Assembly (NCBI GenBank): GCA_902476265.1
Contig: CABSCP010000036.1
Coordinates: 1 to 49,767, forward strand
Source: an uncultured Lachnospiraceae bacterium
Lineage (GTDB): Bacteria; Bacillota; Clostridia; Lachnospirales; Lachnospiraceae
Reading direction: 5' to 3'
DNA: 49,767 bases
Position 1 is the stretch's first letter; every line of letters starts with the position of its first letter. Position numbers and translations under genes: made by a program. This document shows positions 35,019 to 42,761 of this stretch, in pieces. The notes beneath the pieces were generated by a model. The model did not search any database. It was not told the origin of the DNA and saw only the letters and a list, made by a program, of their open reading frames with translations.

Positions 35019-35807
35019 ATGAATCTGGAGGAAATTTACAATCAAAAGTACGATATGCTCACCGCCAATGACCGGGAAATGCTCCATAAGATTCTGCGGG
35101 AAAAAGGGGCGGTCCGGGAAATGAACAGCACACAGCTCGCTTCCTTTTTACATGTGTCCAGAACCACCCTCGCGCGACTGATGAAAAAGCTGGAGATCGA
35201 CAGTTATACGGAGTTTAAGCTGCTTTTGGACAGAAGAGAAGAGGCAGGACAGCAGACTTTCTTCGATATGCAGCTGGTGGTAAACAATTATCATCAGGTC
35301 ATAGACGCGTTGAAGAAGCATAATTATGAACCCGTGTGCAGAGCTATTTACCGGGCCAAAACCGTTTACCTGTACGGAACGGGAAATGAACAGAAAGCCA
35401 TTGCGGAAGAGTTTAAGCGGATTTTTCTGATCCTGGGGAAGTGCTGTGTAGACTTGTTCGATTTTGGAGAAATGATGTTTTCCAGAGAACGGTTTCATGA
35501 AAGCGATCTGCTGATCGCAATTTCGCTTTCCGGGGAAAGCCAGGAGGCGGCGAGGATTGTGCGGGCGGCCCGGGAGACGGGAATCGGGACATTGTCTTTG
35601 ACGCGATGGGACAACAATACGCTGGCCAGGTTGTGCCGGGATAATTTGTATGTAGGCACGAAAACGGTCCGCCAGGCTCATTTTCAATCTTATGAGATGG
35701 TGGCGGCCTTTTATATTCTGCTGGATATTCTGTCCGTTCAGTATCTGGAATATGCCGGCAGGCAGAAGGGAGAGAACGCCGATGCAGATAGAAGAACTTC
35801 TGAATGA
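35019..35807 (+). CDS. RpiR-family transcriptional regulator (HTH plus SIS), first copy
   Basis: This 262-residue protein has an N-terminal RpiR helix-turn-helix (about 25-75, MNSTQLASFLHVSRTTLARLMKKL) and a C-terminal SIS sugar-phosphate-binding domain (about 100-235) with VYLYGTGNEQKAIAEEF and AISLSGESQEAARIVRAA. RpiR regulators sense phosphosugars and control nearby sugar genes, here probably the HAD-glucosidase-PTS set. AAAGGGGAG upstream selects ATG 35019 over ATG 34995. Its 3' end overlaps the second RpiR gene by 26 bp. The best guess for the effector is a 6-phosphoglucoside; this is inference. Confidence 0.92.
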   Translation: MNLEEIYNQKYDMLTANDREMLHKILREKGAVREMNSTQLASFLHVSRTTLARLMKKLEIDSYTEFKLLLDRREEAGQQTFFDMQLVVNNYHQVIDALKKHNYEPVCRAIYRAKTVYLYGTGNEQKAIAEEFKRIFLILGKCCVDLFDFGEMMFSRERFHESDLLIAISLSGESQEAARIVRAARETGIGTLSLTRWDNNTLARLCRDNLYVGTKTVRQAHFQSYEMVAAFYILLDILSVQYLEYAGRQKGENADADRRTSE

Positions 35808-36534
35808 GCATTTTGAACAGTTCACTGAAAATGAAAAGCATGTGTGCCGTTATCTGGCGAATCACTATACGGAATGCGCGCAAAAATCCGTGGAAGAGTT
35901 TGCAAATTGCTGCAATGTATCGAAAACGCTGCTGGTACGGTTTGCAAAAAAGCTGGGATTGTCCGGTTATAGTGAGTTAAAGGCGCGCATTAAACTGGAA
36001 AGAAAAGAAAGCGTCCGCAGTACGCAAGGACTGCTTGCAGATGTCACGGACAGTTATCATAAGATGATGGACGATCTGCTGAAAAAAAATCTGACCCCGC
36101 TGTTTGAGAAATTGTATGGCGCAAACCGTGTTTTTATATATGCAGCCGGAGATTCCCAGCGGAGCGTTGCCGGTGAGATGAAGCGGATATTCCTGCCTGC
36201 CAAAGAAATGATTCCTTTGCAGGGCCCTGATATGGGAGAGGTCCTCTGCAGAATCGGTACGCCGGAGGATCTGGTGTTCATGATTTCTCTTTCCGGGGAG
36301 TCTGAAGAGGCAGTCAGGCTGGCGGAGGCGTTAAAGGTGAAAGCGGTTCCGGCCGTATCGATTACGAGATTGCAAAATAATACGCTGGCATCTTTGTGCG
36401 GAGAAAATTTGTATATCAGTTCGATTCGTCTGCCGATTTCGTTTCAGCTGCAATATGAAATCGCCACCCCCTATTTTATTCTCATTGAATTTTTGTTTTT
36501 GTCGTATCAGGATTATCTCTTCCGGCGGCAGTAA
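35782..36534 (+). CDS. RpiR-family transcriptional regulator (HTH plus SIS), second copy
   Basis: This 250-residue paralogue of the preceding gene has the HTH (SVEEFANCCNVSKTLLVRFAKKLGLSGYSELK) and SIS parts (VFIYAAGDSQRSVAGEM, MISLSGESEEAVRLAEAL). Two RpiR proteins in one transcript could form a heteromer or respond to different effectors. ATG 35782 lies inside the 3' end of the first gene with AGGGAG upstream. A terminator follows about 90 bp after the stop. Confidence 0.92.
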   Translation: MQIEELLNEHFEQFTENEKHVCRYLANHYTECAQKSVEEFANCCNVSKTLLVRFAKKLGLSGYSELKARIKLERKESVRSTQGLLADVTDSYHKMMDDLLKKNLTPLFEKLYGANRVFIYAAGDSQRSVAGEMKRIFLPAKEMIPLQGPDMGEVLCRIGTPEDLVFMISLSGESEEAVRLAEALKVKAVPAVSITRLQNNTLASLCGENLYISSIRLPISFQLQYEIATPYFILIEFLFLSYQDYLFRRQ

Positions 36535-36625
36535 GGCAGAGACGGGCTTTTATAAAAGGAAGAGATTCTGGTGTGTACAAAGTTTTATAATACGAAAAAA
36601 TGAACAAAAAGAGTACAACGATTTT

Positions 36626-36660
36626 AAAGAGGTCCATCCGGTTGATGGCCTCTTTTTTTT
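36626..36660 (+). terminator. Rho-independent terminator after the RpiR pair
   Basis: AAAGAGG-T-CCATC pairs with GATGG-CCTCTTT around a CGGTT loop (36626-36655), followed by a run of T. A TATAAT at 36586-36591 lies upstream, so a short transcript could start there and meet this hairpin before the HAD gene; the -35 is poor. Confidence 0.88.
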
Positions 36661-36716
36661 CTGCTAGGATATGGACAGGATGGCAGGGACAAAAAAGAAC
36701 AGGGGAAAGGAGAGAT

Positions 36717-37556
36717 ATGGTAGAAATTATTTACCTTGATATAGACGGCACACTCAGGGATGAGCAGGAGGGAATTCCGGAAAGTGCAGTCAGAGCGATG
36801 AAGGAATGCAGAAAAAAATCCATCCGAATCGTCATCTGCACAGGACGAAATCCTGCTTCCATTCAGGCGGATGTACAGTCACTGCAAACAGACGGCATGA
36901 TTTCAGGATGCGGCTGCTACATCTGTCTTGCAGGAAAGAAAATGAAAAAGATACAGTTTACTGCGTCTAAACTTCGACATATTTTGGAGGCCGCGGAAGA
37001 AAAGAACATGTTTCTATCCCTGGAGGGGGAAACACAGATTTATATGGATCGGCAGGCGGCACTTTTTTACCAAAGGGATTTTTCCCAAAAGATTATCAAA
37101 TTGTCCCCCGGGGAAAAGGAGGCGGTGAAAGCGAGAAACCGGATCGGCTACCGGGAAGGCTTTTCTCTTTTCAAACCGGAAAAAGACAGAATCCATAAGA
37201 TATGCGCCTGGGGCAGCCGGGAAGCGGCGGGACAGCTGTCGGAGCGTTTGAAAGAAAACGTGCAAGTGATTCAGAAAAAGGAATGGAACGGCCTGTGGTA
37301 TCTGGAACTGCTGCCGAAAGGCTGCAGCAAGGGAAGCGCCGTGGAGTGGGTGAACCGGGAGCTGGGCGTTTTAAAGGAAAATACGATGAGCTTTGGCGAC
37401 AGCGAAAATGACATCGATATGCTGGAGGCCACGGGCATCTCCGTTGCACTGGGAAACGGCGTTCCCGCTTTAAAAAAGATAGCGGATTGCGTATGCGAAC
37501 CGCTGCTGGAAGACGGTATTTATAAAGAACTTATGAGAAGAAAAATAATCGGTTGA
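36717..37556 (+). CDS. Cof-type HAD-superfamily phosphatase
   Basis: This 279-residue haloacid dehalogenase-like hydrolase has the nucleophile motif YLDIDGTLRDE near the N terminus, the threonine motif CTGRNPAS and the metal motif SFGDSENDIDML near residue 225. These proteins dephosphorylate small phosphorylated metabolites, often sugar phosphates. GGGAAAGGAGAG upstream supports ATG 36717; an in-frame ATG at 36600 would place the start before the terminator. It lies 24 bp before the GH13 gene and probably works in the same phosphosugar pathway. The substrate is not known. Confidence 0.92.
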   Translation: MVEIIYLDIDGTLRDEQEGIPESAVRAMKECRKKSIRIVICTGRNPASIQADVQSLQTDGMISGCGCYICLAGKKMKKIQFTASKLRHILEAAEEKNMFLSLEGETQIYMDRQAALFYQRDFSQKIIKLSPGEKEAVKARNRIGYREGFSLFKPEKDRIHKICAWGSREAAGQLSERLKENVQVIQKKEWNGLWYLELLPKGCSKGSAVEWVNRELGVLKENTMSFGDSENDIDMLEATGISVALGNGVPALKKIADCVCEPLLEDGIYKELMRRKIIG

Positions 37557-37580
37557 ATTTCCCAAAAAGGAGGACAGGGG

Positions 37581-39281
37581 ATGGAGAAGAAATGGTGGCA
37601 GGAGGAAGTGGTCTATCAGATTTATCCTAAAAGTTTTTATGACAGCAACGGGGACGGTATCGGGGATCTTAAGGGCATTACCCAAAAACTGGATTATCTG
37701 CAGAAACTGGGCGTTACCATGCTGTGGATTTGTCCGATCTACCGGTCGCCCATGGACGATAACGGCTATGATGTTTCGGATTATCAGGACATTGCGCCGG
37801 AATTCGGTGTCATGGAGGATTTGGATGAATTAATTGCGGCGGCAAAGGAAAGAGGGATTAAGATTGTACTGGATCTGGTGATCAACCATACTTCCGATGA
37901 ACATGAGTGGTTTCAGAAAGCCCTGAAGGAGCCGGAGAGTGAGTTTCGTAACTATTATATTTTCCGGGAAGGGAAAAAGGAACCGAACAACTGGCGTTCC
38001 GTATTCGGCGGAAGCGTCTGGGAGAAGGCGCCCGGCGAAGAAGCATATTATTTCCATGCCTTCGGAAAAAAACAGCCGGATTTAAACTGGGAAAATCCGC
38101 TGCTGCGGGAACGGCTTTATGAAATGGTAAACTGGTGGCTGGACAGGGGGATCGCCGGATTCCGCATCGATGCCATCACTTTTATCAAAAAGGACCAGTC
38201 CTGGAAGGACAGGGAACCGGACGGGGCCGATGGTCTTGCCAAGTGTACAAAGGCATCCAGAAACCAGAAGGGGATAGAGATTTTTCTTCGTGAACTCAAG
38301 GAGCGGACTTTTGACAGACATGACTGCGTGACGATTGCCGAAGCGCCCGGAATCTCTTACAGCGAACTGGGACAGTTTATCGGGGAAAACGGATTTTTCT
38401 CCATGATTTTCGATTTTCGATATGCGGATCTGGATGTGGCTTCCGGCAGCGAATGGTTTAAAAGGACTGACTGGACCATAAAGGATCTCAACCGGAAAAT
38501 CATGGAGAGCCAGACAGAGATCCAGAAATACGGATGGAGCGCAAATTTTATCGAGAACCATGATCAGCCCAGAGCGGCGTCAAAGTATCTGGGAGCAGCG
38601 CAGAAAAATCCTGACGCCGTCAAAACGCTGGCCGCCATGTATTTTTTCCTGAGAGGCCTGCCCTTCATCTATCAGGGACAGGAGCTGGGAATGACAAATT
38701 TTGCAAGAGAATCCGTGGAAGAGTTTAACGATCTTTCCAGCATCGACCAGTATTACCGCGCCCAGAAAGAAGGATTTTCCAAAGAAGAAGCTCTCGGGTT
38801 TGTAAATGTGAGAAGCAGGGACAATGCCAGAACTCCTTTTCCCTGGAACGGGGAAAAATACGGCGGTTTTTCAACGGTAAAACCCTGGATTGGCATGACG
38901 GAGGAATATCCTGCTGTCAATGCAGAGGCACAGACGGACAGGCAGGGAAGCATTTTGGAATTTTACAGGGAAATGATCCGATTCCGGCAGCACGGGCCCT
39001 ACCGGGAATGCCTGATTTACGGAAAGATCGCCCCTTTGGAAAGTGCCGAAAAGGTGATCGCCTACAGAAGATATACGGATAAGGAAAGCCTTTGGTGCTG
39101 GTTTAACCTGGGGGAGGAGGCTGTCACGGAAGCGGCTTTGCCCAAAAATGGGCAGCCTGTCTGGCAGAGTTTTGGAGAGGCCTGTATGCAGGAAGGCGTT
39201 CTCAGGCTAAAACCTTATCAGGCAGTGATACTCAGAGAAAAAACATCTGAATGTGAGGGAGAGAAAATATGGGACAGATGA
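37581..39281 (+). CDS. GH13 alpha-glucosidase (oligo-1,6-glucosidase / trehalose-6-phosphate hydrolase-like)
   Basis: This 566-residue cytosolic glycoside hydrolase family 13 enzyme starts KKWWQEEVVYQIYPKSFYDSNGDG, typical of the MalL/TreC/alpha-glucosidase group. The catalytic triad is visible: nucleophile Asp197 (FRIDAI), acid/base Glu254 (TIAEAPG) and Asp328 (ENHDQPR); LVINHTSDEH is also present. The nucleophile is followed by Ala rather than the Val often found in 1,6-specific enzymes, so specificity cannot be set from this. Its neighbour is a PTS permease, which suggests a phosphorylated disaccharide such as trehalose-6-phosphate, or another alpha-glucoside. AAGGAGG precedes the start. 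Its end overlaps the PTS gene by 13 bp. Confidence 0.9.
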   Translation: MEKKWWQEEVVYQIYPKSFYDSNGDGIGDLKGITQKLDYLQKLGVTMLWICPIYRSPMDDNGYDVSDYQDIAPEFGVMEDLDELIAAAKERGIKIVLDLVINHTSDEHEWFQKALKEPESEFRNYYIFREGKKEPNNWRSVFGGSVWEKAPGEEAYYFHAFGKKQPDLNWENPLLRERLYEMVNWWLDRGIAGFRIDAITFIKKDQSWKDREPDGADGLAKCTKASRNQKGIEIFLRELKERTFDRHDCVTIAEAPGISYSELGQFIGENGFFSMIFDFRYADLDVASGSEWFKRTDWTIKDLNRKIMESQTEIQKYGWSANFIENHDQPRAASKYLGAAQKNPDAVKTLAAMYFFLRGLPFIYQGQELGMTNFARESVEEFNDLSSIDQYYRAQKEGFSKEEALGFVNVRSRDNARTPFPWNGEKYGGFSTVKPWIGMTEEYPAVNAEAQTDRQGSILEFYREMIRFRQHGPYRECLIYGKIAPLESAEKVIAYRRYTDKESLWCWFNLGEEAVTEAALPKNGQPVWQSFGEACMQEGVLRLKPYQAVILREKTSECEGEKIWDR

Positions 39282-40687
39282 ACTATCAGGATATTGCGGC
39301 ACAGATTGTGAAGATTGTGGGAGCAGACAACATCATTTCCGCCACCCACTGCGCCACCAGACTTCGGCTGGTGGTGAAAGAAAAGGACAGGATTGATGAA
39401 AAGAAGCTGCAGGAAATACCGGCGGTGAAAGGAACCTTTTTCAACGCCGGGCAGTATCAGATCATTCTGGGAACCGGAATCGTGAATAAGGTATATGCCC
39501 AAATGGAGCAGCTGGACTTAAAAACGGTTTCCAAAGAGGAACAGGATACCATGCTCAAAGACGATCAAAAGGGTGTGAAGCGGGTGATGCGTATCATCGG
39601 GGACATTTTTGTGCCGATCATTCCAGTCATCGCGGCAACCGGTCTGTTTTTGGGATTAAAAGGCTGTGTTTTTAACGATAACGTGCTGCAGCTTTTTGGC
39701 GCATCCACCGCTATGATTCCGGACTATATTGTGACGCTGGTCAATGTGCTGACGGAAACGGCCTTTGCTTTCCTGCCCGCCCTCATCTGTTGGTCCGCTT
39801 ATAAAGTATTCGGCGGAATGCCGGTGATCGGGATTGTGCTGGGGCTGATGCTGGTTTCCCCCATTCTGCCAAACGCCTATGCCGTGGCGGATCCGTCCAG
39901 CGGGATCGATGCAGTGATGGCCTTTGGGAAAATTCCCGTGGTGGGCTGTCAGGGCAGCGTGCTGACCGCCATCTTAACCGCTTTTATCGGCGCGTCGCTG
40001 GAAAAGAAGCTGCGCAAAATAATGCCCAATGCCCTGGACTTGATTATGACGCCGTTTCTCGTGATCCTGGTCACTTTTTTGATCACTATTCTGGGCATTG
40101 GTCCGGTCATGCACGTTATCGAATTAAAGCTGGTTGAAATCGTGGAGTTTCTGGTTCATATTCCCTTTGGCATCGGTGGTTTTGTCATCGGGGCTACCTA
40201 TCCGCTGCTGGTCATTACAGGACTGCATCACACTTACACCATGATTGAGACTTCCCTGCTCGCCAACACCGGGTTTAATCCGGTGATCACCCTGTGCGCC
40301 ATGTATGGCTTTGCAAATGTGGGATCCTGTCTGGCTTTTCTGGTGAAATCCGGAAAAAAGAGCATGAAGCAGACCGCCGTCGGCGCCATGCTTTCCCAGC
40401 TGTTTGGGATAAGCGAGCCGGTGCTTTTCGGCATTTTGCTGCGGTATAATCTGCGGCCTCTGATCATCATGCTGTGTACGTCAGGAATCGGCGCTGCGCT
40501 GCTGTCGATTTTAAATATTCAGTCCAATTCTTATGGATTGGCCGTGCTGCCTTCTTATCTCATGTATATTTATGAGTGGCGTCAGCTTTTATGGTACTTT
40601 GTCATTTCGGTATTTTCCGTGCTGTGCTGCTTTATTCTGACCAGCCTGTTCGGCATTCCCGGGGAGGTGCTGGAAAAAGAGGAGTAG
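39269..40687 (+). CDS. PTS EIIBC permease, glucose/sucrose/beta-glucoside-type (trehalose- or alpha-glucoside-like)
   Basis: This 472-residue permease takes up and phosphorylates a sugar. The N-terminal EIIB domain (about 1-85) has the phospho-Cys28 in ATHCATRLRL, and a multi-helix EIIC domain (about 105-470) with GLHHTYTMIE follows. No EIIA domain is attached, so a separate EIIA (such as Crr/glucose-type) must serve it, as for TreP and SacP. Overlap with the GH13 gene and similarity in layout to treP-treC point to trehalose, but sucrose or other alpha-glucosides are possible. A GAGGGAGAG site lies upstream of ATG 39269. No terminator was found directly after the stop. Confidence 0.92.
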   Translation: MGQMNYQDIAAQIVKIVGADNIISATHCATRLRLVVKEKDRIDEKKLQEIPAVKGTFFNAGQYQIILGTGIVNKVYAQMEQLDLKTVSKEEQDTMLKDDQKGVKRVMRIIGDIFVPIIPVIAATGLFLGLKGCVFNDNVLQLFGASTAMIPDYIVTLVNVLTETAFAFLPALICWSAYKVFGGMPVIGIVLGLMLVSPILPNAYAVADPSSGIDAVMAFGKIPVVGCQGSVLTAILTAFIGASLEKKLRKIMPNALDLIMTPFLVILVTFLITILGIGPVMHVIELKLVEIVEFLVHIPFGIGGFVIGATYPLLVITGLHHTYTMIETSLLANTGFNPVITLCAMYGFANVGSCLAFLVKSGKKSMKQTAVGAMLSQLFGISEPVLFGILLRYNLRPLIIMLCTSGIGAALLSILNIQSNSYGLAVLPSYLMYIYEWRQLLWYFVISVFSVLCCFILTSLFGIPGEVLEKEE

Positions 40688-40870
40688 CAGGGCATCCGGC
40701 GACGAAAGAAAACCGTAATCCCTGCAGGAGAGGTATCGCCTGTTTTCCCGTTTTGGTGTATACTGACAGAATAACGATGACAGCAATTTCCCTATCGGAG
40801 GGCATTGTGCTTTCGGAAAAGGAAAGGCTGTGGAAATAAGGAGAACCCTGTTTTGCACAAGGAAAAAGGA

Positions 40871-41593
40871 ATGCCGAAAGAAAGCGCTGCAGAAACGGCC
40901 TTGCGGCTTCTGGGCGGAATAAAACTGCAGATTGTGCTGCTGCTGTTCCAAAAGCCCCAGACCGTGGAGGCGCTGTGCAGATATCTGTACGGCTTTCGGG
41001 AAAATGAAATCAAAGAGGCGCTGGAAGAGCTGTCTGCGGAGGGAATCTGTAAACGGCAGGCAGAAGGACAGCATTACGCCCTTACGGAATTGGGGCGGGA
41101 GACAGAACCTGTATTAACAGCGCTGTCAGACTTCGGGCGGCTGTATCAAAGACTGGAATCCCTTGGCATTGCCCCCGGGGCAGAGCCAGGATTTGGGCAG
41201 GAGCAACAGGAACCACAGGAAACTTCATCTGCCTATGCCTGCAAAGAGAAAACGAAGGCGGCAGAGACAGGTAAAGTGTCCGCAAAAGAGCGACATGACT
41301 GGCGGGAGCAGGAAGGCTGCTTTTCCTTCCGCAATCCCCATATCGGATATGAGGACTGGAACTTTTGGGGCACATTTGACAGGGCTTTGGGAAAAGCAAC
41401 AATCCGGGTGGTCACAGAGGAAGAATACCGGATGCTTCAGGAAACAGCAAGGCAGGAGCAAATTTGGGGAGAAGAGCGGTGGAACGCAAGTCCGGGAATT
41501 ATGTTTGACCGGGCGGAAGTGCTGCCGGAACTGGAAAGTTTTTACATCAGCGTGGAAGATAGAATCATCGAAAAGCTGATGGGAGAATGCTGA
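40871..41593 (+). CDS. HxlR/MarR-like winged-helix protein with unknown C-terminal extension
   Basis: The N-terminal about 95 residues resemble an HxlR/MarR winged helix: LRLLGGIKLQIVLLLFQKPQTVEALCRYL, EIKEALEELSAEGICKRQ, YALTELGRETEPVLTAL. Residues about 100-240 match nothing I recognise; they begin with a Gln/Glu-rich linker and include an aromatic patch (NPHIGYEDWNFWGTFDRALG). No enzyme motif is evident. The start is uncertain: ATG 40871 has AAAGGA close by, and TTG 40853 with AAGGAG further upstream is an alternative. The region 40688-40870 upstream holds a TATACT at about 40758 but no clear -35. A strong terminator follows immediately. Confidence 0.6.
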   Translation: MPKESAAETALRLLGGIKLQIVLLLFQKPQTVEALCRYLYGFRENEIKEALEELSAEGICKRQAEGQHYALTELGRETEPVLTALSDFGRLYQRLESLGIAPGAEPGFGQEQQEPQETSSAYACKEKTKAAETGKVSAKERHDWREQEGCFSFRNPHIGYEDWNFWGTFDRALGKATIRVVTEEEYRMLQETARQEQIWGEERWNASPGIMFDRAEVLPELESFYISVEDRIIEKLMGEC

Positions 41594-41620
41594 GGGGCTG
41601 TCATTGGACAGCCCCTTTTT
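41594..41620 (+). terminator. Rho-independent terminator
   Basis: A perfect 9-bp stem, GGGGCTGTC/GACAGCCCC (41594-41602 with 41607-41615), with an ATTG loop is followed by five T. It begins directly after the TGA of the winged-helix gene and sits 3 bp from the stop of the convergent NYN gene. Confidence 0.92.
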
Positions 41621-41623
41621 GAC

Positions 41624-42619
41624 TTACTTTTTGCGTGTTTTTGGCTTTGGTGCTTTTAAGCTGACCGCGTTGCCCTTGACGGTGATGTTGTCCATGCTGC
41701 GCAGAAAACTGGACAGGCGGCTGTAACCGTAATCCTTTAAATCGAAGGAAGGATGTTTCTTTTTGAGGTGGTCGTAGATCACGGAAAGGTTGTCTATGGC
41801 GCCGCCGTTTTTCTCAATCATAGCGGTGATTTCTTTCTGCATCTCCGCCACATTATTCAGCTCTTTGACTTCCACATAGTAGGAAGAATTCTCATTGATG
41901 ATTTCCAGTTTGGAGCACTTGTCCCGGATGAAGGTGAGCAGCTTGGTATAACCATAGTTACGCACATCGAAATCGGTGAATTTGCTGTTTAAGCGGCTGC
42001 CGATTTCTCCCATATAGGTGGGCTTTCCCTTATTTTCATTATCGTTGACGATGGAAATGATGGCTTCCTCAATGTCCGTGATGGAGGTCACCGCATTAGC
42101 CTTTATGCTGCGTTCCGAGGTGTAATCATCATGAAGGTCGGAAGCGGTATTCTCAGTAGCCGAAGCGCTTGCAGGCTGTTCATAGATCAGATTTAAATGT
42201 ATGAATTTATTGCATGCTTTGGTGAGGGAGACCGGGGTTTTGGATTCCCCCATGCCGATCACATACATATTCGCTTCCCGAAGGCGCATGGCAAGACGGG
42301 TAAAATCGCTGTCGCTGGTGACCAGACAGAAACCGTCCACGTTGCCGGAATACAGAATATCCATGGCATCGATGACCATGGTCATGTCGGAAGAATTTTT
42401 CCCGAGCGTATAGTCAAACTGCTGGATGGGCGTGATGGAATTTTCCAGAAGAATGTTCTCGTTCCAGCCGTTATTTTTGGTCCAGTTGCCGTAAATCCGG
42501 CGGTAGGTGGCAAATCCGTAGGTTTCTATCTCATTGAAAATGATCGGCGCATACCGGGAACTGACATTTTCCGAGTCGATGAGAACCGCAATCTGCATTT
42601 TCGCTTCATTAATATCCAT
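41624..42619 (-). CDS. NYN-domain (PIN-like) nuclease-like protein with two OST-HTH/LOTUS domains
   Basis: This 331-residue protein begins with a NYN/LabA-DUF88 PIN-like domain (about 8-150): AVLIDSENVSSRY, SDMTMVIDAMDILYSG and CLVTSDSDFTRLAMRL carry the expected acidic residues for metal binding. Two OST-HTH/LOTUS-like modules follow (about 185-260 and 265-320), each with an RxYGYxxLxxFxR pattern (VRNYGYTKLLTFIRDK; LKDYGYSRLSSFLRSM). The C terminus is basic (KPKTRKK). The combination suggests an RNA-targeting nuclease, as in eukaryotic MARF1-type proteins; the role in bacteria is unknown. AGGGGG upstream selects the ATG at 42619; upstream in-frame codons lack a ribosome binding site. Confidence 0.85.
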   Translation of the reverse strand: MDINEAKMQIAVLIDSENVSSRYAPIIFNEIETYGFATYRRIYGNWTKNNGWNENILLENSITPIQQFDYTLGKNSSDMTMVIDAMDILYSGNVDGFCLVTSDSDFTRLAMRLREANMYVIGMGESKTPVSLTKACNKFIHLNLIYEQPASASATENTASDLHDDYTSERSIKANAVTSITDIEEAIISIVNDNENKGKPTYMGEIGSRLNSKFTDFDVRNYGYTKLLTFIRDKCSKLEIINENSSYYVEVKELNNVAEMQKEITAMIEKNGGAIDNLSVIYDHLKKKHPSFDLKDYGYSRLSSFLRSMDNITVKGNAVSLKAPKPKTRKK

Positions 42620-42647
42620 ATAAATACCCCCTGTTTTCTCTTTTATC

Positions 42648-42676
42648 AGTATACCTTTTTTGGAAAGGATTTGCAA
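42648..42676 (-). promoter_or_regulatory. Sigma-A promoter for the NYN gene
   Basis: On the minus strand, TTGCAA (42671-42676), a 17-nt spacer and TATACT (42648-42653) lie about 30 nt before the start codon. Confidence 0.75.
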
Positions 42677-42708
42677 AGATTTCTTTTGGAATGCGATAAA
42701 AACATAGA

Positions 42709-42737
42709 TTGCATCTTTCTTTGCAGTGGAATAAGAT
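42709..42737 (+). promoter_or_regulatory. Candidate promoter for the CPBP protease gene
   Basis: TTGCAT (42709-42714), 17 nt and TAAGAT (42732-42737) lie 24 nt before the start codon, divergent from the NYN promoter. Confidence 0.55.
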
Positions 42738-42761
42738 GAAGAAAAAACGGGGGGACTGTAG

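Noticed and set aside
35692..35781. Upstream extension of the second RpiR gene
   Set aside because: The extended N terminus (MRWWRPFIFCWIF) overlaps the first RpiR coding region by over 100 bp and has no ribosome binding site; ATG 35782 has one.
36600..36716. Upstream start for the HAD phosphatase
   Set aside because: It would translate through a rho-independent terminator; the ATG at 36717 has a strong ribosome binding site and puts the DxDGT motif at the N terminus as normal.
40688..40725. GCAGGG...CCCTGC inverted repeat after the PTS gene as a terminator
   Set aside because: The loop is long (about 27 nt) and there is no T tract, so a terminator is not supported.
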